Origin: Acidobacteriota bacterium
Lineage (GTDB): Bacteria; Acidobacteriota; Blastocatellia; Pyrinomonadales; Pyrinomonadaceae
Assembly (NCBI GenBank): GCA_019239425.1
Contig: JAFAZX010000081.1
Span: 38,721 to 102,720, forward strand
Reading direction: 5' to 3'
Length of the DNA: 64,000 nucleotides
Part shown: positions 9,273 through 19,269 of the stretch, one piece after another
How positions within the stretch are numbered: the stretch's first letter is position 1
Layout: every line of letters begins with the position of its first letter
The notes under the pieces: model-generated
Told to the model about the DNA's origin: nothing
Databases searched by the model: none
What the model saw: the letters and a program-made list of their open reading frames with translations, nothing else
Translations under genes and position numbers: made by a program

Positions 9273-10049
9273 TTACGCCTTGACGACGATGAGGTGGCTC
9301 TGCGAGAGCTTCAGCTCGCGGAACTTGGAGGGGCGGGGTGTGCCCGTGCCGAAGTCTGGGTGTGTGATGTCGGGCATGCCGAGTTCGTCGATCAGTTCTT
9401 TGACGAAGCCGACCATGCCGTAGTCGTGTGTGGCGTAGAGGCCGCGCTGGAGGCCGCGCTTGGCGATGCGCGTGAGTGAGCCGGCGAGCGGCAGGCGGCC
9501 GAGCCGGCTGTTGTGCAGGCGCGTGGCGGCGCGGCTCAGCCGGTAGCGCAACTGGCTCCGGTCGGTGCGGCGCGGGCGGTAGCGCACGCCGTCGGGCCAG
9601 AAGTCCCAGTAGCCCGTGCCCCAGTCTTCGATGACGTAGAGGCCGCCCGGCTTGAGGTGTCGGTCGAAGAGGTGCCAGAAGCTGACGCGGGCCAGCTCGC
9701 CGACGTGCGAGCAGTCGTCGATGATGACGTCGAAACCCTCGGGCGCGCACTCGCGCGCGATGCGGTCGAGGAGCGCGGTGTCCTGCTGCCCGCCCCGGTA
9801 GAGGCGTACGCGCCCGGTCGGGTCTTCGATCTCGGCCGGGTTGAGGTCGAGGCCGGCGATACGGCCGCGCTCGAAGTAGTCGCGCCAGAGCAGGAGCGAG
9901 CCGCCCTTGAGGACGCCGAGCTCTAACAGCCGCACGTCTTTGTCGAGCAGCGGGCGGAAATACTCCTCGTAGTTGCGCAGGTAGTGCGTGTGCTGCGCCT
10001 TGTCCGTGTCGTAGTTCGAGGCGTCGAGCGCCCTTTTCGTCGAAGTCAT
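9273..10049 (-). CDS. Class I SAM-dependent methyltransferase, MycE/macrocin type
   Basis: Rossmann methyltransferase of 258 aa. Seen: the SAM motif LLELGVLKGGSLLLWRDYF, the acidic motif GLDLNPAEI, and IIDDCSHVGELARVSF followed by LKPGGLYVIEDWGTGYW. This is the pattern of sugar/macrolide O-methyltransferases related to MycE and cephalosporin hydroxylase-like enzymes, where the acidic residues bind a metal. The substrate cannot be read from the sequence. It is the second gene of a two-gene operon, only 1 nt after the stop of the upstream methyltransferase, which suggests a shared role such as glycan modification. Confidence 0.85.
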   Translation of the reverse strand: MTSTKRALDASNYDTDKAQHTHYLRNYEEYFRPLLDKDVRLLELGVLKGGSLLLWRDYFERGRIAGLDLNPAEIEDPTGRVRLYRGGQQDTALLDRIARECAPEGFDVIIDDCSHVGELARVSFWHLFDRHLKPGGLYVIEDWGTGYWDFWPDGVRYRPRRTDRSQLRYRLSRAATRLHNSRLGRLPLAGSLTRIAKRGLQRGLYATHDYGMVGFVKELIDELGMPDITHPDFGTGTPRPSKFRELKLSQSHLIVVKA

Positions 10050-10050
10050 A

Positions 10051-11076
10051 TCAGACCTTTCTCAAGTAAAAAATTGCCTGGTCGCCTTCGCCGGTTCTAT
10101 TCAACTCTCGGGCGCGCGCTTCGAAGGCGGCGAGCTCTTCGGGCGCGAAGACGGAGTCGGAAGGGTTGACGAAGTAGGAGCGCGGGTCTGTGAGCGGGAT
10201 GTCGCGCGCGTACTGCTCGCTCCCCCAGAACTGGAAGGCCGTCGAGTCGTAGGCGACTTCGTCGACGCTGAACCCGGCCCCCTCGGCCAGAGACCTGAAG
10301 GTCTGCTCGGTGTAGAGGAAGAGGTGGCGCGGCGCGTCGAGCTGAACCCAGTCGACGCCGTACTCCGCCCAGGCGCGCGCGACGACGGGGATGCGGATGA
10401 CGGCGTAGTGCCCCGGCCTCAAGACCCTGCGAATCTCTGCGAGCGCCCGGCGCGCGTCCGGCACGTGTTCGAGCGAATGGTTGGCGAGGACGAGGTCGAA
10501 CTGGCGCGTGAGGTCGGAGAGTTCGGCCTTGAGCACGCGCACGCCGCTCTCGTATTCGATCTCCCCGGCCACGAACGGGTCGACGCCCACCAGATCTGTA
10601 AAGCCGAAGTGGCCGAGCGAGACGAGCGTCGCGCCCGCGCCGGAGCCTACGTCGAGGACGCCCGAGTCCGGTTGCAGCCGCAGGTCGAGCCGCGTCTCCG
10701 AGAGGTACGGCGGGAAGCCGACGACCACACGCCCCGCGCGCGCGGCGAGCAGTCGCCCGAGCGGGCGGCGCAGCTCGCCGAGCGGACGACGACGCCCGCA
10801 GTAGTAGCGCGCCGCGCGGCCCCTGATGAACGTCGCGGCGCGGCGTGCCAGTCTCTTCTTGAGCCCGGCCCCGGCCGCCTGCTCGGGCGGGCGCAGGGAG
10901 TAGTAGTCGCCCGCGTAGTACGGGGCGAGGTCGGGCACCTCGCTTATGTGGAGCGTGCCGCAGGCGGCGCACTCCAGATAGTCGAACTCGTCGCGCGTCC
11001 CCGCGAACATCTCGCGCGCGCGGTGCAGGCGGTTGCCCTCGCTGTTGCCGCAGACGCGACAGGCTCTCTCTCCCAT
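10051..11076 (-). CDS. SAM-dependent methyltransferase with N-terminal zinc-ribbon-like motif
   Basis: 341 aa from the ATG at 11076, chosen because GGTGGAG lies just upstream and the protein then starts at the conserved CRVCG; the longer ORF to 11244 has no such support. Seen: a four-Cys motif (CRVCG, then CAACG ~30 residues later), SAM motif I VLDVGSGAGATLVSL, NHSLEHVPDARRALAEIRRV and LRPGHYAVIRIPV. This architecture is common in glycan and lipid-sugar biosynthesis methyltransferases. It is the first gene of an operon with the MycE-like gene. Confidence 0.85.
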   Translation of the reverse strand: MGERACRVCGNSEGNRLHRAREMFAGTRDEFDYLECAACGTLHISEVPDLAPYYAGDYYSLRPPEQAAGAGLKKRLARRAATFIRGRAARYYCGRRRPLGELRRPLGRLLAARAGRVVVGFPPYLSETRLDLRLQPDSGVLDVGSGAGATLVSLGHFGFTDLVGVDPFVAGEIEYESGVRVLKAELSDLTRQFDLVLANHSLEHVPDARRALAEIRRVLRPGHYAVIRIPVVARAWAEYGVDWVQLDAPRHLFLYTEQTFRSLAEGAGFSVDEVAYDSTAFQFWGSEQYARDIPLTDPRSYFVNPSDSVFAPEELAAFEARARELNRTGEGDQAIFYLRKV

Positions 11077-11121
11077 TGACTCCACCGGCGGGTGAATTAT
11101 CGCCCCGACGAAAACGGCGGC

Positions 11122-11150
11122 ATTATACATGCGCGCCGCGCCCGCAAAGC
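11122..11150 (-). promoter_or_regulatory. Promoter for the methyltransferase operon
   Basis: A perfect TATAAT -10 on the minus strand (11122-11127) lies ~45 nt upstream of the ATG. The -35 region (CTTTGC or similar) is weak. Confidence 0.45.
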
Positions 11151-11325
11151 GCCCCGGAAAATCAGCTTGACGCTCGGTCGGCGCGGGTGTTAGGTTTGAT
11201 TTGCGGCCTTCGTGCGTGGTTTCAGGCGAGGGGCCGCCGAACATGCCCTGCCGACGCCCACGCGCGAAAGCGTTCCTTTACTTGCCCCCTCGGAGCGTTC
11301 GGCCCCCTGACACAAGGAGACTCTT

Positions 11326-13040
<1,715 letters not shown>

Positions 13041-13042
13041 TT

Positions 13043-13071
13043 TTCCCTTTTCCACTTTGCCTCCGTATAAT
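13043..13071 (+). promoter_or_regulatory. Promoter giving a leaderless valS transcript
   Basis: TATAAT at 13066-13071 lies only 9 nt before the valS ATG at 13081. There is no Shine-Dalgarno sequence in between, so transcription would begin at or next to the start codon. The -35 (TTCCCT) is poor. Confidence 0.4.
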
Positions 13072-13080
13072 CGAACGGTC

Positions 13081-15882
13081 ATGGAGATCCCGAAAACTTA
13101 CGACCCGAAGCAGGCCGAGGAGAGCCACTACTCACGCTGGGAGCGCGAAGGTTGTTTCGCGCCCGAGGTCAACTCAGACCCCGCGGCCCCCGTCTACTCC
13201 ATCGTCATCCCGCCCCCGAACGTGACGGGCTCGCTCCACATGGGGCACGCGCTCCAGCACACAATCATGGACGTGCTCACGCGCTACCAGCGCATGCGCG
13301 GCCGCCGCACGCTCTGGCTCCCGGGCACAGACCACGCCGGTATCTCGACGCAGATCATGGTCGAGAAGCAGTTGCGGAAGGAGGAGGGGAAGACGCGCCA
13401 CGACATCGGGCGGGAGGAGTTCACCGCGCGCGTCTGGAAGTGGAAGGAGCAGTACGGCGGCGAGATCACGCGCCAGATGCGGCGCGAGGGCGCGAGCGTC
13501 GACTGGTCGCGAGAGCGCTTCACAATGGACGAGCACCTCTCGCGCGCCGTACGCGAGTTCTTCGTGCGGTGTTATGAAGAAGGACTCATCTACCGCGGCC
13601 CGGGCATGATTAACTGGTGCCCGAAAGACCAGACGGCGCTCTCCGACCTCGAAGTCGAGAAGGCGCCCACGAAGCCCGGCGAGGGGAAGCTCTACTACCT
13701 GCAATACCCCGTTAAAGGTTCAGACCGCCGCGTGACGGTGGCGACGACGCGTCCCGAGACGATGCTCGGCGACACGGCCGTGGCAGTAAGCCCGAAGGAC
13801 GAGCGTTACGCAGACCTCGTCGGGCAGACGTTGATTCTTCCCATCGTCGGCCGCGAGGTTCCCGTCATCGCGGACGAGTACGTAGACCCCGAGTTCGGCA
13901 CCGGCGCGGTCAAGATTACGCCCGCGCACGACCCCAACGACTACGCGATGGGCAAGCGCCACAACCTCCCGCAGGTGCAGGTCATCGACCAGCACGCGCG
14001 GATGACCGCCGAGGCCGGCGCGGAGTTCGAAGGCCTGGATCGCTACGAGGCGCGCAAACTCGTCGTCCAGAAGTTCGAGGAGGCGGGGCTGCTGGAGAAG
14101 GTGGTCGACTACGAATTCTCCATCACGAAGTGCGGCCGCTGCGCGACGGTCATCGAGCCCCTGATTTCGACGCAGTGGTTCCTGAAGCAGTCCGAACTCG
14201 GCCGCGAGCCGCTGCGGCTCATCCGTGAGCAGCACGAGCCGCGCTTCGTGCCCGAGAACCCTTACGAGAAGGTCTACGAGAACTGGCTCGCCGGCCTCTA
14301 CGACTGGACGCTCTCGCGGCAGCTCTGGTGGGGCCACCGCATCCCCGCGTGGTACGACGGGCAAGGGAAGGTCTACGTCGCGCGCAACCTTGAGGAGGCC
14401 GCCGCGCAGGCAGGGACTTCGGAACTCGTGCAGGACGAGGACGTGCTCGACACCTGGTTCTCATCCGCCTTGTGGCCCATCTCGACTCTGGGCTGGCCGG
14501 ACGAGGACTCGCCCGACCTCAAGACCTTCTACCCGACCTCCGTGCTCGTCACGGCGCGCGACATCATCTTCCTCTGGGTCTCGCGCATGATGATGACGGG
14601 GATGAAGTTCGAAGGGAGGAAGGCTTTCGACGACGTCTTCATCACCGGCACCATCTTCGACGAGCACGGGCAGCGCATGTCGAAGACGAAGGGCAACGGC
14701 GTCGACCCGCTCGACGTGTTCGACAAGTACGGCGTGGACGCGACGCGTTTGGTGCTCGCCTCCATCGGCTCGACCGACACGCGCTGGAACGACAACCAGG
14801 TCGAGAGTTACCGCAACTTCGCCAACAAGATTTGGAACGCCGCGCGCTTCTGCCTCTTGAACTCCGAGGGCGCGCAGGTCGGGCGTGGTTTTGAAGGCGA
14901 CTCGAAGACCTGGGCGCTGCACGACCGCTGGATCGTCTCGCGCCTCAACAAGACGGCGCGCGCGGTCGCCGCCTCGGTCGAGTCCTACCAGTTCCACGAG
15001 GCCGTCTACGCGCTCTACCACTTCTTCTGGGACGACTTCTGCGACTGGTACATCGAACTCTCCAAGTCGGACGTGACCGCCGCCGAAGCAGGCCCCGAGC
15101 GCGACGCCGCGCGCAGCCGCGTGCTGACCGTGCTCGAACAGGCCCTGCGCCTGCTCCACCCGTTCATGCCCTTCATCACGGAGGAGCTTTGGCAGCGCCT
15201 GCCGGGCGTCGGCAGGGACTCGATGCACGCGGCCTACCGCGCGGCCGACGTGACGCCGACCGTCATGCTCGCGGAGTTCCCCGTGGCGAACGAGGCTTTG
15301 ATAGACGAGCAGGCCGAAGAGGAGATGCGCTCGGTCATCGAACTCGTCTCGCGCGTGCGCAACATCCGCACGGAGTTATCGGTCAAGCCCGGCGAGCACC
15401 TGCCGCGCCTCTACGTGGCTTCGCCCAGCCACGACATGCGCTACGTCTTCGCCAACAGCGCCGACCAGATCACGCGGCTCACGCGCGCCTCGAAGATGTT
15501 CGTCGGCGACAGCCTCGAAAGGTTTACGCCGGGCTCGAACGGGACGGACGGCGAGGCCGGCGCGAGCGGCGTCCAGCCCGATGCGTTGCACCCGGACGAC
15601 AAGGGCATCCCGCGCGCGTCTGCGCGGGCCGTGCTCGCGGGCGGGGCGGAGGTGGCCGTGCCGCTCGAAGGCTTAATCGACTTCGCCCAGGAGCGCGCGC
15701 GCATCACGCGCGAGCGGGAGAAGCAGGAGAAGGAGCTTCAGAAGGCGGAGGCGCAACTATCTAACTCGAACTTCGTCGAGCGCGCGCCGGCCGAGAAGGT
15801 GGAAGAGCTGCGCCAGCGTTCGGCGGAACTCGGCCAAAGAATCAAGGCGTTGGGCGAGATGTTGGAGGCTTTAGGCGAATGA
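13081..15882 (+). CDS. valS: Valyl-tRNA synthetase
   Basis: Class I synthetase charging tRNA-Val, 933 aa from the ATG at 13081 (the in-frame TTG at 13057 adds eight unlikely residues). Seen: the HIGH signature in PNVTGSLHMGHAL (~residue 53), the editing domain (TTRPETMLGDTAVAV), WWGHRIPAWY, and the KMSKS loop as QRMSKTKGNGVDP (~531). The C-terminus is a coiled coil (ITREREKQEKELQKAEAQLS), as in bacterial ValRS. A short insert rich in Gly and Ala (~820-835) is not typical. It overlaps nadC by 4 nt (ATGA), implying coupled translation. Confidence 0.98.
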   Translation: MEIPKTYDPKQAEESHYSRWEREGCFAPEVNSDPAAPVYSIVIPPPNVTGSLHMGHALQHTIMDVLTRYQRMRGRRTLWLPGTDHAGISTQIMVEKQLRKEEGKTRHDIGREEFTARVWKWKEQYGGEITRQMRREGASVDWSRERFTMDEHLSRAVREFFVRCYEEGLIYRGPGMINWCPKDQTALSDLEVEKAPTKPGEGKLYYLQYPVKGSDRRVTVATTRPETMLGDTAVAVSPKDERYADLVGQTLILPIVGREVPVIADEYVDPEFGTGAVKITPAHDPNDYAMGKRHNLPQVQVIDQHARMTAEAGAEFEGLDRYEARKLVVQKFEEAGLLEKVVDYEFSITKCGRCATVIEPLISTQWFLKQSELGREPLRLIREQHEPRFVPENPYEKVYENWLAGLYDWTLSRQLWWGHRIPAWYDGQGKVYVARNLEEAAAQAGTSELVQDEDVLDTWFSSALWPISTLGWPDEDSPDLKTFYPTSVLVTARDIIFLWVSRMMMTGMKFEGRKAFDDVFITGTIFDEHGQRMSKTKGNGVDPLDVFDKYGVDATRLVLASIGSTDTRWNDNQVESYRNFANKIWNAARFCLLNSEGAQVGRGFEGDSKTWALHDRWIVSRLNKTARAVAASVESYQFHEAVYALYHFFWDDFCDWYIELSKSDVTAAEAGPERDAARSRVLTVLEQALRLLHPFMPFITEELWQRLPGVGRDSMHAAYRAADVTPTVMLAEFPVANEALIDEQAEEEMRSVIELVSRVRNIRTELSVKPGEHLPRLYVASPSHDMRYVFANSADQITRLTRASKMFVGDSLERFTPGSNGTDGEAGASGVQPDALHPDDKGIPRASARAVLAGGAEVAVPLEGLIDFAQERARITREREKQEKELQKAEAQLSNSNFVERAPAEKVEELRQRSAELGQRIKALGEMLEALGE

Positions 15883-16733
15883 GCTGGCTTGACGAGGGGG
15901 CGCTGTTCTCGCAAATCGGCGCGTTCCTGAACGAAGACATCGGCCGCGGCGACATCACCACGCAGTCCACCGTGATGCGCAGCCAGTCTGCCAAAGGCCG
16001 CTTCATCGCCAAGGAGGCGATGGTCGTCTGCGGACTCGAGGCGGCCGAGGCCGTCTTCTCGACGCTCGACTCGCAGCAGCAGATCGAGGCCTTCGTCGCC
16101 GACGGCGACGAGGTCGAGGCCGGCAAGGTCATCGCGCGCACGACCGGTTTCGCGGACGTGCTGCTCGCGGGCGAGCGGCTCGCCCTCAACCTCATGCAGC
16201 GCCTCTCCGGGATAGCGACGCTCACGCGCAGGTACGTGCAGGCGGTCGAGGGCACCGGCGCCGTCGTCGTGGACACGCGCAAGACTTCCCCCGGCCTGAG
16301 GATGCTCGAGAAGTACGCGGTCACGACGGGCGGCGGGCGCAACCACCGCTTCGGCCTCGACGACGGCGTGCTCATCAAGGACAACCACATCGCGCTCGCG
16401 GGCGGCGTGGCGACGGCCGTGGGGCGCGCGCGCAAGGCGGTCGGCCACCTGCACAAGGTAGAGGTCGAGGTCTCGCGCGAGCGCGACCTGCGCGACGCCG
16501 TCGAGTCCGGCGCCGACATCCTCCTCATCGACAACCAGACGCCGGAGGAGACGCGCCGCCTGGTCGAGGTCGCGCGCTCGCTCAAGTCCGACATCCTGCT
16601 CGAATCCTCGGGCGGCATCACGCTTGAGAACGTCCGCCAGTACGCCGAGGCGGGCGTCGATCTCATCAGCGTCGGCGCGCTCACGCACTCGGCGCGCGCC
16701 GTGGACATCAGCTTCAAGATTCAGTCGGCGTAG
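15879..16733 (+). CDS. nadC: Nicotinate-nucleotide pyrophosphorylase NadC
   Basis: Converts quinolinate and PRPP to nicotinate mononucleotide in de novo NAD synthesis. 284 aa, the usual length. Seen: the N-terminal EDIGRGDITTQSTV motif, ERLALNLMQRLSGIATLTR, DTRKTSPGLRMLEKYAV (~131-147), GGGRNHRFGLDDGVLIKDNH and the barrel end ESSGGITLENVRQYAEAGVD. Start ATG 15879 overlaps the valS stop, so the two genes form an operon. Confidence 0.97.
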   Translation: MSWLDEGALFSQIGAFLNEDIGRGDITTQSTVMRSQSAKGRFIAKEAMVVCGLEAAEAVFSTLDSQQQIEAFVADGDEVEAGKVIARTTGFADVLLAGERLALNLMQRLSGIATLTRRYVQAVEGTGAVVVDTRKTSPGLRMLEKYAVTTGGGRNHRFGLDDGVLIKDNHIALAGGVATAVGRARKAVGHLHKVEVEVSRERDLRDAVESGADILLIDNQTPEETRRLVEVARSLKSDILLESSGGITLENVRQYAEAGVDLISVGALTHSARAVDISFKIQSA

Positions 16734-16829
16734 GGGCGAAGGGAACCGTCGGGCGTGCGGCGCGTGTAAACGTTCGGCCCGCGGCGGGCATCGGAAGTTC
16801 ATCCCCGGCGTTTTTCAAGGAGGATTGCG

Positions 16830-17618
16830 ATGAAGGAAGTTTTGGCTCGCGCGGCGCTGGCGCTGCTCGTCGCGGGGTGCGCGTTCATGCCCGAGTCACA
16901 GGCGCAGCAGAAGCGCCGCCCCTCGCGCCGCGCGACGACGCGGACGCGCCCGCAGCCCGTGCAGGCGCCCGACCTGCCCGACGAGCCTTCGGTCGTCAGC
17001 ACGGCCGATGAGGGGCAGGGCACGCCGGCGCGCCGCACCGGCACGCGCGCGCGCCAGCAGCAGCAGCAGAGCACGCAGGCCGAGAACGAGCGGTTGCGCG
17101 GCACCGTCCGCGACCTCTCGGGCCAGGTCGAGCAGCTCTCGGGCCAGCTCAAGCAGATGAAGACCGACCAGCAGGCCATGTACGACCTCGAACGGCTCAC
17201 GCGCGCCGAGCAGCGCGCCGAGCAGCTCCGCACGCAGCTCCGCGAGGTGACGGACAAGGAGTTCCAGCTGCAGGAGCGCCTGGCCGAGATCGACTACGAG
17301 TCGCAGCCCGACGCCATCCAGCGCCGCTCCGCGCTCGTCGGCTCGCTCAACCCCAGCTCGGTGCGCGACGCCATCGCGCAGCAGCTCGAACGCGAGCGCG
17401 TGCGCATCAACAAGCAGTTGGAGCTGCTCGCCGCGAGCCACACGCGCCTCGAGGCCTCAGTCGCCACGGCCGACGCCGAGGTCGAACGCCTCCGCCAGCG
17501 CGTCGAAGCCTCCGACCAGGCGCAGCAGGCGCCGCCCACGCCCGGCACCGACGCGACGGGCGCCGTCGCCACGCCCCAACCCAGCCCGTCCCCTTCGCCC
17601 GCGCAGCCGCCGTTGTGA
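16830..17618 (+). CDS. Exported coiled-coil protein of unknown function
   Basis: 262 aa; ATG after AAGGAGGA. The N-terminus is an export signal (LARAALALLVAGCAFMPESQAQ). LVAGC could be a lipobox (lipoprotein) or the cleavage could follow SQA. A basic/Pro-rich linker leads to a long coiled coil (~80-225, rich in Gln, Glu, Leu and Arg, e.g. LSGQVEQLSGQLKQMKTDQQ) and a Pro/Thr/Ala tail. No family was recognised. A periplasmic spacer or structural role is conceivable but not shown. Its stop codon touches the following heptamer palindrome. Confidence 0.75.
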   Translation: MKEVLARAALALLVAGCAFMPESQAQQKRRPSRRATTRTRPQPVQAPDLPDEPSVVSTADEGQGTPARRTGTRARQQQQQSTQAENERLRGTVRDLSGQVEQLSGQLKQMKTDQQAMYDLERLTRAEQRAEQLRTQLREVTDKEFQLQERLAEIDYESQPDAIQRRSALVGSLNPSSVRDAIAQQLERERVRINKQLELLAASHTRLEASVATADAEVERLRQRVEASDQAQQAPPTPGTDATGAVATPQPSPSPSPAQPPL

Positions 17619-17701
17619 AAGGATGAAGGATGAAGGCGGAAGGATGAAGGGATAGCAGACCGCATCGCTTTCATCCTTCATCCTTCCGCCTTCATCCTTT
17701 C
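17617..17701. repeat. Heptamer palindrome, AAGGATG family, with displaced variant unit
   Basis: 32-nt arms (17617-17648, 17670-17701) of AAGGATG units. The single AAGGCGG variant sits one heptamer apart in the two arms instead of being mirrored, so pairing has mismatches or slips by 7. It ends 5 nt before the next start codon. Confidence 0.9.
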
Positions 17702-17706
17702 GCTTC

Positions 17707-18033
17707 ATGTCTTCCGTCACCAAACTCGAACTCTACCGGCTGGTCGGCGCGGCGGCGGCGCGCGGCGAGCGCGTGGTCGTGGCGACCGTGGCGCACACGC
17801 GCGGCTCGACGCCGCAGCGGCGCGGCGCGAAGATGCTCTTCTTCGAGGGCGGCGGGACGGCCGGCACGGTCGGCGGCGGCTGCGTCGAGGCCGAGGTCTG
17901 GGCCGAGGCGCGCGAGGCCCTGCGCACGGGCCGCCCCGCGCTCCACCGCTTCACCCTCACCGCCGACGAGGCCAGCGAAGAGGGCATGGTCTGCGGCGGC
18001 ACCATGGAGATTTTCCTCGACGTGTGGGGCTGA
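17707..18033 (+). CDS. XdhC/CoxI N-domain protein
   Basis: 108 aa covering only the N-terminal XdhC_CoxI domain: VVVATVAHTRGSTPQRRGAKML, then GTVGGGCVEAEVWAEAREAL and ending EEGMVCGGTMEIFLDVW. XdhC proteins bind molybdopterin cofactor, help its sulfuration and insert it into xanthine dehydrogenase-type enzymes. The partner Rossmann domain is in the separate gene at 18426. The start codon lies 5 nt after a heptamer repeat arm, with no Shine-Dalgarno sequence. No molybdenum enzyme genes are in the window. Confidence 0.85.
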   Translation: MSSVTKLELYRLVGAAAARGERVVVATVAHTRGSTPQRRGAKMLFFEGGGTAGTVGGGCVEAEVWAEAREALRTGRPALHRFTLTADEASEEGMVCGGTMEIFLDVWG

Positions 18034-18035
18034 GG

Positions 18036-18112
18036 CGTGATAAGTGATGAGTGATAAGTGATAAGAAAAACCGCGGGCCTTGTTCTCCTCTTATCACTCA
18101 TCACTTATCACG
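18036..18112. repeat. Heptamer palindrome, GTGATAA family
   Basis: Perfect 23-nt arms (18036-18058, 18090-18112) of GTGATAA/GTGATGA units, with one further GTGATAA unit on the left side. It begins 3 nt after the XdhC N-domain stop. Confidence 0.95.
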
Positions 18113-18131
18113 CGCGAACGGAGTGAGCGCC

Positions 18132-18422
18132 ATGAGTTCTTTCGTCGAAAACTATAAGGCGAAGCACAGGCACCCGCTGAACCAGTTGACCCATTACGTC
18201 GGCATCCCCTTAATCGTGTTGAGCCTGCCGCTCTTCCTGTGGGACTGGCGTTGGGCGCTGGGACTGTTCGTGGCGGGCTGGGTCTTCCAGTTCGTCGGGC
18301 ACGCCATCGAAGGCAACAGCCCGGCCTTCTTCCGCAACCCCGTCTACCTCGTCGTCGGCCCCCTCTGGCTCCTGCGCCGCGCGCTCGCCGCCGTCGGCCT
18401 CGTCCGCCCCACCGAAAAATAG
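18132..18422 (+). CDS. Mpo1-like (DUF962) membrane protein
   Basis: 96 aa. The start at ATG 18132 is chosen over 18051 because the upstream part is repeat DNA and a GGAG lies before this ATG. Seen: the family opening FVENYKAKHRHPLNQLTHYVGIP, two hydrophobic segments (LIVLSLPLFL, ALGLFVAGWVFQFVGHAIEG) and the conserved HxxxGNSPAFF motif. Yeast Mpo1 is a dioxygenase in 2-hydroxy fatty acid alpha-oxidation; the bacterial role is unproven. It lies between the two XdhC-type genes. Confidence 0.85.
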   Translation: MSSFVENYKAKHRHPLNQLTHYVGIPLIVLSLPLFLWDWRWALGLFVAGWVFQFVGHAIEGNSPAFFRNPVYLVVGPLWLLRRALAAVGLVRPTEK

Positions 18423-18425
18423 ACG

Positions 18426-19244
18426 TTGGACAGCTCACACGCGCAAACCCCCCCCGCCGAACTCACACGCGCACTCGCGCGCGTGATCGGGGCGGGCGGC
18501 GTGGCCGTGCTCGCGACAATCGTCGAGGCGGAGCAGGGCGTCGGCGCGAAGGTCTTGTTCGAGGCCGAGGGCGGGAGGACTGGGACGACCGGCGACGCGA
18601 CTTTTGATGAAGCGCTCGCGGCGTACGCGCGCGACTTCGACGCCTCGCGCGCGGAGGCGAAGACTTTGCGCGCGGAGGAGTTCGCGCCCGCGCCCGGGGC
18701 CTGGCGCGGGGCGCGCGTGCTGTTCGAGCGCGTCGAGCCGGAGCCGCACCTCGTCGTCTGCGGCGCGGGGCACGTCGGGGCCGCGCTCGCCAGACTCGCG
18801 CACGCCGTCGGCTACCGCGTCACGCTCGTCGACGACCGCGCAGACTTCCTCACGCGCGAGCGCTTCCCCGAAGGGGGGATTGACCTGGTGACGGCGCACG
18901 GCTGGGGCGAGACTTTGAAGGAGGTCGTCGGGACGGGCCGCGGCGTCTACGCGGCGGTCGTCACGCGCGGCCACAACGAGGACGAGGAGTGCTTGCACGC
19001 GGTGCTGGCGGCGCGCCCCGATTACGTCGGCATGATCGGCAGCCGCCGCCGCACCAACATCGTCCTCGGCCGCCTGCGCGAGTCAGGGATTGATGAAGAG
19101 GTCTTGAGGGAAGTCCGCGCGCCCGTCGGCCTCGACCTCGGCGCCGTCACGCCCGAAGAGGTCGCGCTCGCCATCCTCGCCGAGGCGGTCGCGCACCGCC
19201 GCGGCGGCGACGGCACCTCGCTCTCCGCGTGGCGGCGGGCCTAA
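18426..19244 (+). CDS. XdhC family protein with C-terminal Rossmann domain
   Basis: 272 aa, TTG start 3 nt after the previous stop, with no clear ribosome site. The N-terminal ~100 residues resemble a degenerate XdhC_CoxI domain (AVLATIVEAEQGVGAKVLF). The C-terminal XdhC_C domain is clear: LVVCGAGHVGAALARLAHAVG, VTLVDDRADFLTRERFP, VVTRGHNEDEECLHAVL, VGMIGSRRRTNIVLGRL and VRAPVGLDLGAVTPEEVALAILAE. It probably pairs with the 108-aa N-domain protein in molybdenum cofactor insertion. Confidence 0.88.
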   Translation: MDSSHAQTPPAELTRALARVIGAGGVAVLATIVEAEQGVGAKVLFEAEGGRTGTTGDATFDEALAAYARDFDASRAEAKTLRAEEFAPAPGAWRGARVLFERVEPEPHLVVCGAGHVGAALARLAHAVGYRVTLVDDRADFLTRERFPEGGIDLVTAHGWGETLKEVVGTGRGVYAAVVTRGHNEDEECLHAVLAARPDYVGMIGSRRRTNIVLGRLRESGIDEEVLREVRAPVGLDLGAVTPEEVALAILAEAVAHRRGGDGTSLSAWRRA

Positions 19245-19269
19245 CTTTCAAACTTCTACGGTACGGCCC

